Below, piece after piece: positions 43,241 through 54,965 of a stretch of DNA of 64,000 bases (positions are counted from its first letter, which is position 1; every line of letters starts with the position of its first letter). Below the pieces are notes generated by a model, which saw only the letters and a program-made list of their open reading frames with translations, did not search any database and was not told the DNA's origin. Location: the NCBI RefSeq assembly GCF_026914185.1, contig NC_070565.1:1116001-1180000 (forward strand). The letters run 5' to 3'. The position numbers and the translations under genes are program-made. Source of the DNA: Puccinia triticina. Lineage: Eukaryota; Basidiomycota; Pucciniomycetes; Pucciniales; Pucciniaceae.

Positions 43241-44720
43241 CTTGTACATATGTAATTATGTAAGCAAACTGTGAAATGTTTTGAAATCAAGATCCCCCAT
43301 GCAGCTGGAGGATACACAGAATTCAGAACACCAGAACCACACCCCAAGATAACCCAGGATAACCAACCAAAGGCCACTATACTCCCAGTACACCTTCTGT
43401 CACAGACACCAAGGATATTGACAGTTAGTGCCCTTTTTCACCAACCCTTGAGTATCTCAGAGGTACACCTCTCTTTCTCTTGACTGTTTTCTCTCCTTGT
43501 TTGCTTTTTTTCTTCTCTTTTGATCACAGGTCTTCATATATCCATACCTCTTATCCAAAGGATCACTCAGACTGCACATTATCTTTTTCTGTGGTTTTTT
43601 TTGAGGCCCTGTTTGGCACCAATATAATCAGCAATATATTTCACAGATTATATCGGTGAAATACCAATGGTGTTTGGGGGAGCGATATATCCAATTTCCT
43701 GTAATTACATTACTACCCCTCGATATATCAGCAGCTCAGACCCGGCACACACATACATATCATACACCCTCTCCATCGGTCATGGAGAGGATTGACCGGT
43801 GCTCAATGTGTACACCACCTCTTGATGATCTCGATGACCAGTCGACCGGTCATTGAGAAGGAGGATACATACACCTTCTAATAGATGACGGGTCACACAA
43901 GTCATCCAGGTGTTGTATATTCCTTCTTGATGACCAGTCAACTGGTCATCAAGAGGTTGGGTTCCTCTGGATGACCGTTTGAACAGGCCATCCCAAAGCC
44001 TCTTGATGGCTTGTTTGACCGGTCACAGAGATCAACTGGTTGATCTCGTTGACCGGTCATTGAGATCAATCAAGAGGACTTCAACCTTTTGATGACCGGT
44101 TGACCGGTCATTGAAAGGGTGAAATCCACCGGAGACCAGTTTAAAGAGGTCAAGTTTCCTGTTTTTGTTTTTGACGACCGGTTGAGTGGTCATCAAGAGG
44201 GAGAAGTTCCTGGCAGGGATGACTTTTTGGAATGGTCATCCGCAAGGTGTACAATCTGCGTCGGACCGGGGTGAAGTGTACATAATAATTATTCCGCATG
44301 TACTGAAAAATTGCTAGCAATATATTAATTTAATTTTTATTTTGGGTGTAATAATCAGCATGTCACAGATTATATTGCTTGTGATTATTTCACTAATTAT
44401 ATCGGTGCCAAACGGGGCCTAAGAATCAAACCACATAGGTTTCCCTTTACAGAACCTTGACTATCATTTACATAGTCTAAAAGATTGTGGCTGATTATAC
44501 TTTTCTCATTCACAGTTCTTCCACATTTCATTGTGAGAATAGGCTGTTGCATCTCTAGCACAGCTTGGCTGCCAACCCTTAAGGTTGTTGCATACCCAGT
44601 GGAAGTTAGTACCCACCAGTCATCATTCAAACTTTGAAAATACATTTCTCTTGATTTCTTTCTCTCTCTTATTCTTGAAAGAAACCTATGATGGCATCCA
44701 TGAAATGCCATCAATCCGCC
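43241..44720 (+). repeat. Dispersed repeat, copy 1, split by a Harbinger-like MITE
   Basis: 43241-43604 and 44420-44720 match, as reverse complement, 54090-54965 (shared: ACATATGTAATTA, AGCAAACTGTGAAA, ACCAGAACCACACCCC, AACCACATAGGTTTCCC, ATTGTGGCTG). Class unknown. Confidence 0.8.
43605..44419. mobile_element. PIF/Harbinger-like MITE, 815 bp
   Basis: Ends GGCCCTGTTTGGCACC and inverse GGTGCCAAACGGGGCC. Flanks are TGA (43602-43604) and TAA (44420-44422). The related repeat at 54090-54965 has the empty site with a single TAA (GTTTTTGTAAGAAACAAACC when reverse-complemented), which supports a 3 bp TWA duplication with one mutated copy. The core (about 43780-44205) is a palindromic array of TGACCGGTCA words like that in the hAT MITE at 42069-42904. 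Confidence 0.85.
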
Positions 44721-44838
44721 AAAATGGACACCACATTGACGGGACCAGACACACATTCTGACCCAACCACTCCAAAATTGCAGCTGATGTGTCAGTTTAG
44801 TCCATTCCAAAAAGCACCCTGACTGGAAAGGCGGGGTA

Positions 44839-45750
44839 TGTGAAGCCCCCGGTGAGGGACTCCTGTCCGTGCTAAGCGGCGGCAGTCGTGTGAGGGGAGA
44901 AGTGCTGTTTAGGCTGCCCTCGTGGCGGTGGTCCGTAGAGATGAGCGCTGAAAGGAATCGGGATAGCTGTGGTGTTGGGGGTGGTTTTGAGATGTTCGCC
45001 GGGGGTTTGGATCCTTGGCGGCGGTTGTTTTGTTTTGAGGGGATGAGAGGTGTGATCTTAAAGAGAGGGAAGGAAGGGATCTCAGAAACTCTGATGAAAA
45101 GATGATCGGCGAGCTGCGCTCGAAGGTTTTGAACTCTGAAGATAGGATCTCTGAATATTGATGGTCCGTATTCTGGGGATCAGAATGCCATAGCCACCCA
45201 ATCATCCAAGTTCAAGCTGAACTTGGACTCAGGGTGGCATGTCACATACATTTCATCACATCCTCCGAGCGCTACGCGCGCATGCACACACAACAAACAA
45301 GAGAAGCAAGAAAGAAGGAAACACAACACAATAAAACACAGTGATCTGAGGCAGAAAGAAAAGGTCCAAAGAAGAAGAAAAAACAAAAAGAAAAGAGGAA
45401 AGAGCAGACAGACAAAAAAAAAAGAAGAGAAAGAAAAACAAACCAGAGAATAAACCCACAGCAGATGCTGTGTTAGGACCAAGAAAAGTGAAGGGGACTG
45501 GGAAGGAGAGAAAAAGGTGAGATGGAAGGATGGAAAAGGAAGGAGGAAAGGAGTATGGAAGAGAGAGGTGAAAGATGAGGAGAGATGGGGAGAGGGTGAA
45601 TTCTTGAGGGTCTTGAGGATCTTGATGTTTCTTGAGACTTGAGGAATGAAATTAAAAGCTGGACTCTTGATGACAATCCTGGCGGCGGCGATGCTTCTGA
45701 CTAGCTGGCCACGAGAGGGGCCACCACACCGGGTGCCGCAGGGTTTCACA
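44839..45750. repeat. Solo LTR-like repeat, copy 1, 912 bp
   Basis: Begins TGTGAAGCCCCCGGTG and ends GTGCCGCAGGGTTTCACA (TG...CA). Flanking pentamers GGGTA/GGGAC are alike but not identical, so a target duplication is not proven. Homologous in order to 58058-58226 plus 59164-59870. Contains a long purine-rich tract (about 45300-45600, AGAAAGAAG type). Orientation could not be fixed. Confidence 0.7.
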
Positions 45751-47261
45751 GGGACAGCCCCCGCTCCATGAGTATATCTTCCAGTACCTCTTCCACTTCC
45801 TAGCCAGCAGAGATTCCTGAGACCATATCTCTCTCAGCCAGGCAGGCCATTTATTTTCTTTCCTTCCTTTATTTGTTCCCTTCCCTCACTGTCAAGGGGG
45901 TTTTATTGGTTAAAAACCCCCTTAATAGGTTTGAAAGGGGGTGTCCAATGTGAGATCAGTCTCCAAGACCAATCTTATATTGGCAGGGCTCACCAAAACA
46001 TTATCCCTTTGTTGTAATGGCTCACCAAAACATTATCCCTTTGTTGTAATGTATTGGCGGGCCCCACCAATATAATATCAGTCTGAGAGACCAATATTAT
46101 ATTGGTTGCCCCCAGTCAACCTCACTGTGGGTTGCAACCAATGCAAACATTTTGCAGTGCCTTCCATATGTTCATGTATTTACTGAGAGATCCCTGCAAC
46201 CATATCTCTCTCGGCTAACCCCTGCTCTCCTATTGCAATCTAGAGCCCTGTGAACTAGACCTCTACCTTCAAGGTCTTTGGGACCCTTCTTGCCAAACAT
46301 TGAAGGACTCGCAACTTGAGTCCTTACAGGGTAAGCAAGGAAATTTGACAAGGGGGTGTGCGCTTCTAGCATGTTTGCACCCCCACAATGTGATTTTGAC
46401 AAGGCTGTGCTATGTTCAAAAAAATGGCTGGCAAGCTTGTTTATCCCAAAGATTGTGCTCCGAACTCCACCCAGACCCCAAAACTGACATTGATACTGCC
46501 CCAGCGGTATTGTCTACTCCACAAAACTCCCCAACAGAGGGTGACAGGCCCAAGGGGGGTGCTAGGAAAAGTGACAAGGGAGTGTGTGTTGTAGACACAT
46601 TTGCGCTCACACAATGTGAGTTTGATAGATCTTCCCCTGCGATGTTCACCAGAACAGCTGGCAAGGTTGTTTATCTCACAGATAGTGGCGGACTTGCTGT
46701 GAACTTTGAATAAATCTGGAATTTCAGATTTTTGTAGGGAAATCTGAAATCTGGAACTCTGGATCACCTTGGCGAGCTTAGGGGACCTAGATTTCCCTGC
46801 AAAATCTGACATCTGTGGGCTCAGATCTGAATTTTCACATTGACAGGAATTCCTCCAGTAGTCTGCACCTTGCAGGTACCTGCTGGCGGGTGACGGGTAC
46901 CTGCAAATGGTGTGGTGTGTGGGGCCTGTGCCTATGCCAAAAGCGTTAGTGCAGCAGTGTTGGTATTGTCCAGTTACATACAAACTAAATTCATTACAAG
47001 GGGAGGATGTGTATAGTGTACAGAAAGGTATTTCAGGTAGCAAGGTTAGTATGACATGGGAGGCAACGGAAGAGTAATTATGCAGGAGGGAGGAAGGAAG
47101 ATGTGAGGAGAGGCTTTGAACCCCAACATCTGGGATGGGAGGAGTTAGCAACAGATCAGGCAGCTGTGTGCAGGGTGCGTGGAAGAGGAGGTAAGGTGGC
47201 TTGGTTGCATAGCAACACATGACATCATGCATATAAATGCTGTGTAGCGGAGTGTTGCCTG
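45751..47261. other. Repeats without a supported gene
   Basis: A 32 bp unit (GGCTCACCAAAACATTATCC...) is tandemly doubled at 45987-46050, inside TATATTGGTGG/CCACCAATATA-like inverted words (45960-46110). 46320-46445 and 46550-46685 are diverged direct copies that could encode repeated peptides (TFALTQCEFDR, AGKVVYLTD), but no family was recognised. Confidence 0.5.
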
Positions 47262-47507
47262 TGGCATAAATCCCTCATTGTTTGTATGTTTGGTGCAGCA
47301 TATGCAGGCACATAAGATGTACAAGGAACATCTCCTGCAGCATAAATCTCTCTTTGTTTATACGCTTAGTACAGCATATGCAGGTAGATAAGAATGTACA
47401 GGGAGTGTCTCCTGCAGAATAAATCCCTCATTGTTTGTACATGCAGCGCAGTACATGCATGAAAGTGCTTTGCAGTTGAGACTCCCTGCAGCAATAATCC
47501 CTCACAA
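47262..47507. repeat. Tandem repeat, unit about 77 bp, 3-4 units
   Basis: Units begin ATAAATCCCTCATTGTTTG near 47266, 47341 and 47420, with a partial at 47492 and another beyond the hAT insertion at 48271. The hAT MITE 47508-48245 has inserted into this array. Confidence 0.8.
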
Positions 47508-48245
47508 TAGAGAATAACAATTTGGACCCGTTGCTAGGTACCCGCCCGCTGCGCACCCACCGGGCGGTGCCGGGTGCCTGTTTTTTCGTGAAAAGTGGGG
47601 ACCCGGGTACCACTTGAGGTACCCGCTCAAGTGCCTCCCAATGCAGCAGGGGCTGGAGCCCGTGCCTAATACATTGCACCCGGCGAGCCGGACTTTGAGC
47701 ATCTCGCCAAGAGAAATTCACACCTCTCGGCGAGATGGATTTGTACCAGCTCGCCAAGAGGAATGCATCCCTCCCAGCAAGCTGGACTTTGACCAGCTCG
47801 CCAAGAGAAATCTAAACCTCTTGGCGAGAAATCCATCTCGCCAAGGGGTGTGTCTCTTGGCGAGCTGGTCAAAGTCCAGCTTGCTGAGAGGAATACACAC
47901 CTCCTGGCGAGCTGAATTTTTACACCAGCTCGCCGAGGGTGCTCTTCCCGGTGAGCTGGTCAAAGCCCAGTCAGCCGAGAGGTGTGTATTCATCTAGGCG
48001 AGCTCAACTTGACCAGCTCGCCAAGAGAAATACCTCTTGGCAAGCTGGACTTTGGGGAATTGGTGTCCCCAGTCCCGTATGCCAAGTATGTGAAAAAAAG
48101 GCACAAAGTACCGCCAGTACCCGCCCCAAGTACCACTGGTACCCGCCAGGCAGTGCCGGGTGCGGTACTTGGTCCCTGCTTGGGGAAAAAAACGTAACCA
48201 GTAGCCAGGTGCCAACCGTACCCAGGTCCAAATTGTTATTTTCTA
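47508..48245. mobile_element. hAT MITE with palindromic satellite core, 738 bp
   Basis: Ends TAGAGAATAACAATTTGGACC and its near inverse, and an exact 8 bp duplication CCTCACAA at 47500-47507 and 48246-48253; TAGAG fits YARNG. GGTACCCG-rich arms flank a core (about 47690-48055) of alternating CTCGCCAAGAG and CTCTTGGCGAG words separated by TGGACTTTGACCAG-type spacers. Confidence 0.9.
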
Positions 48246-48717
48246 CCTCACAAGGAGCTCACCTGGAGCAAAAATCCCTCATTCTTCAATATATAAGGAG
48301 GCCTTTCCCCCCCTTCATCAGATTTTTTTCCCCATCAGCCATTGGAGGTTTGGTCACATATGGTAGTTTAGTTAGTATTGCAGTCATTAGTGGTAGTAGC
48401 GGTTAGCGTAAGTAGTGTAGAAGCAGAGTAGTGGTATTAGTGCATCAGAAGTAGTAGAACAAACCAGAACTCAACAAAAAAATTTGATTTTAGCAGCTTA
48501 TTAGTAACAGTGGATTATTTACCTTAACAATTGTGTGCAACAACAGCCTTGTAGTAGGATTATACCCACTCAAATATATTGCCCACTTGTGCAGAAGTTT
48601 GAAACAGATTTACTAGCTTATTGAATCAAGTGATCTAGGTCTGATAGAGATTACTATATAAAAGTAAGATCTATCTTGGAATCAGCCATATCTGTAGAGA
48701 CTGTAAAATGAAGATGT
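48246..48717. other. No gene seen
   Basis: Contains an ATATAAGG box near 48289 and GTAGTAG-type short repeats at 48375-48455. No open frame of note. Confidence 0.35.
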
Positions 48718-49020
48718 GTCTGGTGAGAGTCAAACTCACGACCTCAGCTATGCTGAGACACGTACTAGAGTGATGCCTTTACCAAATAGGCTACAGACAC
48801 TTGTGGCTGCCAGCTGGGTGGTTGGTTGGTAGTGCTCATGGCCGGGGTCGATCCAACAGCCCTCCAAGTTGTGGTGATACATCATGGTAGCGAGTAACAC
48901 ACAACTCAACACCCCCCATGCTAGCCACAAGCGTCTGCAGCCTAGTTGGTAAAGGAAGCACTCTGATATGTGTCTCAGCATAGCTGAGGTTGTGAGGTCA
49001 ACTCTCACCAGACATATCTG
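48718..49020. repeat. Inverted pair of tRNA-like sequences (SINE-like)
   Basis: Minus-strand 48800-48718 and plus-strand 48934-49016 are inverted copies with class II tRNA traits: acceptor-like GTCTG...CCAGAC, an A-box-like TAGTTGGTAAAGG, a long variable-arm hairpin CTCAGCATAGCTGAG, and a B-box-like GAGTTTGACTC (GAGGTCAACTC in the other copy). Flanks are also inverted (GTAGAGACTGTAAAATG / CATTTTACAGTCTCTAC). Anticodon stems do not fold well. A tRNA-derived retroposon or tRNA pseudogene pair is most likely. Confidence 0.5.
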
Positions 49021-49417
49021 CATTTTACAGTCTCTACAATATCTTTATAAATATTGATCACATAGGGCATGAAAATTGAAATTTTCCAAATTTATTTGCC
49101 TCAAAATTTCTTGGGACAAAAACTGAGCCTGGACAAAATGTAGGCTGGAGCCCAAATGTGAAAAATTTCCACATTTGAACCCTCTGCTAGTTTTCAATTT
49201 TTGTGTACAGGGCAAAAAAAGTTGAAATTTTTCAAAATTGAGGCCCCTGGCACAGGCCCTTAGTTATTTACATAGTATTATTAGAGGAGCAGGTCTTTCA
49301 AACCACCTGTAAGTTGTAATAGCTTTTCAACCTAGCAATTTATTTCCCCCTCAGCAGATATCTCACCAAATTATATTTAGTGTCCCACAAGAGTCCCTAC
49401 AATGGGTACCCAAGTGC

Positions 49418-49592
49418 CATCTCTATAATATTGCATGTGAACTGGCAGCAGTTTCTTTGTTTTTTTCACAGTGCCTGCAGACTCCAGAGTCAGATCTGCA
49501 GCCAGAAAACCAATAGGGAAATGCTGTCCCACACTGTAAAAAAAAACTCAAGAAACTGCTGCCAGTTGACATGCAATATTACAAAAGGGGCT
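49418..49592. repeat. Short foldback element
   Basis: AATATTGCATGTGAACTGGC at 49427 pairs with GCCAGTTGACATGCAATATT ending near 49580, with arms of about 50 bp and the CACAGTG/CACTGT pair toward the loop. A related arm occurs near 41670-41700. Confidence 0.75.
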
Positions 49593-49925
49593 CCAGATCT
49601 GGTTCTGCAGGGTCTGTAGATCTAGATGGGAAGTCCCCCAGTAAGGTTTGGCTTTTCCCTCTAGACCAATAATTTTAGCCAAAGGGAAGTCCTTCATCAA
49701 AAGATCTGTTTGTGATGGAGTGTCACTTCCAAGGGGGATTTGAACCTGGGACTTACATGCCAAGAGCCTAGAGGTCTTCCCCCTTATGTTGACCATCTCG
49801 GCCCCCTCAAGTCATGAGGTGGGGCTGGTGTTATTCCTCCTTGTGGGAGGTTTGTCTCATTCTCGGATTCTCCTACATATGATTTGAGCTCTTCAGTTGG
49901 CAGTGTGACGTCAAGCTGGGGTGTA

Positions 49926-50287
49926 CAGCAATGTCAGAAAAGCTTGCCAAATTTTGTGGCTGAAATGACTTCTGCATTTCAGCCACAGGCCTGTAAAGCT
50001 TCACTGTACAGCCAGACAAAACCCGTTCGGGCAGCTGGTTTTGCTTGACATGGGTGCCGGGCTGGGCAAGGGGCAAGGGAGGCAGGGGCGGCGAAGGGCC
50101 GGATCGAAGTAAAATCGCTCCAGGAATCCAATGGTGGGGCAGGGTGGGGCCCTCAAGGCCCCAAAGTGGAAAACAAAGAAACTGGGTTTTTTCTTCTGAT
50201 GGCATTCCTGACATACAGGAGCCATACAGGCTTTGAGGCTGAAATCAGCGGTCCAAAAGCTGGCCGCAAGCTTTTCTGACATTGCTG
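49926..50287. mobile_element. Mariner-like MITE, 362 bp
   Basis: Inverted ends CAGCAATGTCAGAAAAGCTT flanked by TA on each side (49924-49925 and 50288-50289), the Tc1/mariner target duplication. The interior is GC-rich with no transposase. Confidence 0.7.
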
Positions 50288-50294
50288 TATGTAT

Positions 50295-50541
50295 CACTGC
50301 AAAAAAAACTGTGTCAACTGTGAGCAGTTGACATGCGGCAACTCTGAGGAAGCTTGTGGTGTTACACCAGCCTTACTCAAGGTTTAACTCAACCCAAGCT
50401 TCAATGCACAGTCACTGTGCACCTTGCACAGTGACTGTGCCAAGAAAGGCACTTCTGCATTCATGTGGAGTTACAATGGCAGCTTGGCTTGAGTATCCTG
50501 CATGTCAACTGCAAGCAGTTGACCAAGTTATTTTTGCAGTG
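50295..50541. mobile_element. CACTG-ended MITE, 247 bp, upstream of GLO3
   Basis: Ends CACTGCAAAAA...GTCAACTG...GCAGTTGACATGC and their inverse ending GCAGTG at 50541; arms about 45 bp. Flanks TAT/TGT would be a 3 bp CACTA-type duplication with one change. Its right end lies 195 bp before the GLO3 ATG, in likely promoter DNA. Confidence 0.7.
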
Positions 50542-50736
50542 TGTGCGGCTCAAGCGCAGGACTGCGGGCAGACGTCACTCCGCACGTCCGCTGCCACAGC
50601 CGCCGGTTACCGTGGAGGCTCGACTGCACCTACCACCTCACACACCCACCACTTTCTCTCTCCCTACCTGCCCGTTCACCTGCTCCAACTAGAATCTGCC
50701 CCCTCACGTCTCTATCCCTACATTGATTGATACGAT

Positions 50737-52638
50737 ATGGCCGTGGAACCTACGAAACCCGAAATTGCCCAGATCTTTGCGTTGCTGAAAAACCAAAAGG
50801 GGAACAAGGTGTGTAGCATCCTGTCACAACCACTCAATCGCAATCAGGGAGCGTGCGGAAAGCTGACCCGTCCCACTATTCTATTCAACATCAGATGTGC
50901 TTCGATTGCGGCGCCAAAAACCCAACCTGGAGTAGTGTAACTTTCGGGGTGTATATTTGTCTCGACTGTTCGAGTGTGCATCGGAACATGGGCGTCCACA
51001 TCAGTTTTGTCAGGTGAGGTTTGGATCACTCATACCTTCGATTGTGATATCCTAGAGTTCAAAATTCACTTTTGGGTTTATTTCTCTCGTTTCAGATCGA
51101 CAAACTTAGATCAATGGTCATGGGCGCAATTGAGGACGATGAAGGTGGGCGGAAACGGTTCATTCCAAGACTTCCTGAACAAGCATCCGGGTGCATTCTC
51201 GAGTTCCTCAGATACGAAAGCGAAATATTCATCAAAATCGGCGGATCTGTACAAGGAGGAACTTAAGCGTCGATGTCTCGCCGATCAAGCCCAGCACGGC
51301 CCAGGGCCAGTAATCTTCGAAGGATTGACGCTCGCTTCTTCGGGCGCCGACTCGACGGCCGATAAGAAGGATGATGACTTCTTTGGCTCCTGGGACAAAC
51401 CAGCATCTTCCACCCCCAGCGCCGTTGCTCCTACTGCAACCAAACTGTCTGGTTTCGGCACCGGTGGACTCACCCCGAATGGCTCCAAACCCACCTCGCG
51501 GGCCACCTCCCCCAACCCAGCAGTTCCAGCCGCCCCGCGTACCGTCCAGTCTTCTTCTCTTCGTGCCGCCACCTCATCGAATTCATCCGCACCATCCAAG
51601 TCTAAGCTGGGAGCGACAAAGGTTGGGGCCACGAAAGTCAAACTAGGTGAGCCATTGGGTAATCAGAAATAGCCATATGGAGAGAGTTCTGACCGGAAAG
51701 TTTGATAACATTAGGTGCTAAGAAAACCGGAGGTTCGATCAACTTCGAGGAAGCCGAAAGGAAAGCGAAAGAAGAGGAGGAGCGAGTCAAGAAGCTGGGA
51801 TACGACACGCGAGCTGAACAAGAAGCGCAAGAGAGTAAAGCAGCCTTCAAACCCAACGACGTCAAGCCATCCACCTCTTCAACAAACGCCGCTGCAAACC
51901 CTGCCAAGAACGTCTCCCAGGACGAGCGGCTAGGAATGGGCTTCAGGAAGTTGGGCTTTGGGCAGACCTTCGGCCTGTCCGGTGAAGAGGCCGCATCGAT
52001 GGCTGAGCAACAGAAACGCGCCGCTGCTAAAGCTGCCTCGGGATACGTTGAACCCGAAACTGGCACCGTCGCCAGAGAGAGATTCGGAAACCAGAAAGGT
52101 AAATTCACCTACATGCTCCTATTTTTTTGAACCAACAGACTGACCAACATACACAAAACAAAACAAAACAAAACAACAAAAAACAATCACGCCGATCTTC
52201 GCCCTCACCAAACGCAGCGATCTCGTCGGACATGTTTTTTGAAAGAAACGATTACGATGCACAAGCGTCGACGGAAGCGAAGAGTCGGTTGACGCAGTTC
52301 TCAGGTGCGACGGCGATCTCGTCGAACCAGTACTTCGGCCGTGAGGACCAAAGCGAGATGCTCGACCAAGCCCAGGAAAGCATCCTGGGCGTCGACGGCT
52401 TGCAGGGCTTGGAGCAGGGCGCCCGTGAGCTCGCTAAATCGGCCATGAAGGCCGCCGGGTACAACAATATTAACGAGTTGCAAGACGGCTTGCGTTCAGG
52501 CGCTATGAAGGTCGGTTTTTCCATCTCCCCCTCTCCGCTTGGCTTACTCTCTCCTCTCGACATTAATTTCCCGCTTGTTCTCCCATGTATCTCTAGCTGG
52601 CAGACTATTTGGGCGATCTTTCTCAGCGATACGCCTGA
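50737..52638 (+). CDS. GLO3: ADP-ribosylation factor GTPase-activating protein, GLO3 / ArfGAP2-3 type, 486 aa
   Basis: Six exons (50737-50808, 50895-51013, 51096-51646, 51715-52098, 52218-52510, 52597-52638) join in frame to 487 codons. The N-terminal ArfGAP domain has the zinc finger [11 protein letters not shown]...[20 protein letters not shown], including the catalytic arginine, then [18 protein letters not shown]. The middle is Ser/Pro/Ala-rich linker; the C-terminal half has the coatomer-binding, Lys/Glu-rich region and two GLO3-motif-like repeats ([26 protein letters not shown]). Length fits the family. It should trigger GTP hydrolysis by Arf1 on COPI vesicles in Golgi-to-ER retrieval. 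No lesion was found; it is the one clear conserved host gene here. Confidence 0.95.
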
Positions 52639-54089
52639 TCGGGTTCTCTTTGAGCGTATCCATCATTCTCTTTCGTTACGAAGATGAGCAGAACCTCTTT
52701 TTCGGCTCCATCATCAATTAGAACATGTCCCCGGAAAACGAACTTTTCATTTCACACCTTTGAGTGCTTCCACTCGCCCGCCCTGTCCCATCAACAAGAG
52801 CAGGGTGGGTATTCTCACATGACATTAAGATCTGACTGGAGGTTTTTTTATGTCTAGTTCATGAATCATGATGTTTTGAGTGCTTTCAGTAAAAAAAGTT
52901 TCTTTTGCCTTTACTAGAGTTTTCTTATTTTCTTTGTCATCTTTGTTCCTGATTCCTCTTTCTGAGACAACCTTTCTCAAGACCTCACCAAACGCTCTTC
53001 ACTTTTTCCCTTGACAAACAGATGTTTTTTTTATCATGCCCTCACAATATCGTCTGCCTGGTCTCTCCACCTCTTCCTTCTCCCCTATAGCTAGCTTTTA
53101 CTCCTTTTTTGTTCTCCTTTCTTTGGTCAATGTTCTTTCTTGTCTGCTTTGGTTTAACTTGAGCTGTGAATATGATGTGCATGTAAAAGATAAGAACAAG
53201 TATGATGTGAACCTATCTTACTCTAGGACCATGTTTAAAATCAAAAAGATGTATTGTTATTGAGAGAAAATCAAGGATAACAGAGTGCAGTGAAAAAAAG
53301 AAACAATACAGCTAGTGTAGTTGATACTTCCCTCTTGATGACCAGTACACCACATGCTTAATTGCATGTCTTGGGGATGTATGTTGGGAGGTCATTTGGA
53401 TGTACCTCCTGTGGCAGGGCAAAAAGCATCCTAAGATCCACATAGTCAAACTACACCTGGGACATCTTTTTAAAGGTTTCCTCTGGTTATCTTCTGGATG
53501 CTAAAAAGCCATCATCAGCTGCATCCTCAGGATGCACATCTGCCCTCCCAGACCACCAAAAACAAGCCCAGACCCAGCAATTTTTTAACCCGCAACTTCA
53601 ATCACCTATCTTGGCTATCAACTGCCCTGCAATACCCCCTTGCCACATTTGCAACACTTTCACACAGGCAACTGCATGCATTAGCAGTGAATGCAGTCAG
53701 CAAGCCTGAATGGGACTGTTGATTGAGCACACTGCGTTGGCAGTGAGGTGTGTAGTATATGAGCTTAACAATGCCTACAAATATTCATGTGTAGTACAGA
53801 TTTTGGGTCATGCTGTCAACAATTGAGACATTTTACATGTCCAAAAAGGTTCCAAACTGGTTAACAATTATATATTAAGTAGTAATGTAGGCCCAGAGTG
53901 TGAGCAGACAATCTCCTGTTTTAATCCACTTGGAATGGATGAATTATTTAGCCAAGTGAACCAGTAATTGAAAAGAAGACAACCTCTAAATGACCGGTGT
54001 AGAAATAAAGGTTGGTAACTGTGAGCCTGAGTCTCTGTAGTGACAGCAGGACACAAGAAAATGGGGGGCAATATTTGGATTTCTTTGGA
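52639..54089. other. 3' flank of GLO3; no gene seen
   Basis: T-rich, TCTC-rich DNA to about 53260, then unassigned sequence. A fragment TCTTGATGACCAGTACACC near 53332 resembles the palindromic satellite words at 42-44 kb. Confidence 0.4.
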
Positions 54090-54965
54090 TAAAGAAAATA
54101 TAAATATAAGAGAGGAAGAGAAAGAGAGAGAGAAACTGAGCAGATTCAAGATAAGCAGATATTGAAGGTTATTATGGTGGGTATGCATGTCCACTGGCAA
54201 TGCTAACTCCTTAAAGGAGTGCTGCCAAGCTATGCTAGAGAGTGAAACAGCCTCCTCTCACCAAAGAAATGTGGAGGGCTTCAGGATTAGACAAGTTTAA
54301 TCCAGCCACAATTTTTTAGCTTCCTTCTGGATAGTCAGGGTTCTTTAAAGGGAAACCTATGTGGTTTGTTTCTTACAAAAACCACAGAAAAAGAAAGATA
54401 TAAAGCAGCAGAATCCTTTGGTTGATGATATTAAGACAGGTGCAGACCTGTGATCAGAGATGGGGCAAAGGCCAGAAAAAGAAGAGCAATCAAGCAGACA
54501 CAGAGTTGTACCTCTGGGATAAACAAGGTTCAGTGAAAGAGTTTACTTACTTTCAATATCCTAGGCGCCTGTGACGGTATGTATACTGGGAGCGTGGTAA
54601 TCTCTTTGGTGGTGTGTAAGGGTTGGTTCTGGGGAGGAGGCTTGGTTCTGGGGAGGGGGCTTGGTTCTGGGGAGGGGGCTTGGTTCTGGGTCTGTTGGTT
54701 AAGTAGGTAGATTGCTGGATGGGGAGAGTGTGATGATCTCTCCCCGGTTCCCCTATGTGCATGGGGACTGTGACATGTAAATACAACTGTAACATGTCCC
54801 TGAGGAGGCTATGGCGCGCGGGCGCAGCTCATAACATGGTGATCCTGGGGTTATCTGGGGTGTGGTTCTGGTGTGCTGAAGTCTGTAGATCCTCCTCAGG
54901 CAAGGGGGATCCTGACTATGAAAATTTTCACAGTTTGCTTATGTAATTACATATGTACATGAGGT
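54090..54965 (-). repeat. Dispersed repeat, copy 2
   Basis: Reverse-complement relative of 43241-43604 plus 44420-44720, without the Harbinger-like MITE, so it preserves the empty site near 54372. It has extra sequence not in copy 1, including a 22 bp minisatellite at 54625-54690. Confidence 0.75.
54625..54690. repeat. Minisatellite, 22 bp unit, three units
   Basis: GGTTCTGGGGAGGRGGCTTG is repeated three times with a partial fourth unit. Confidence 0.85.

Noticed and set aside
45180..45749. 189-codon minus-strand frame
   Set aside because: It is the complement of the purine-rich tract of the LTR-like repeat (Phe/Leu/Ser-rich), not a gene.
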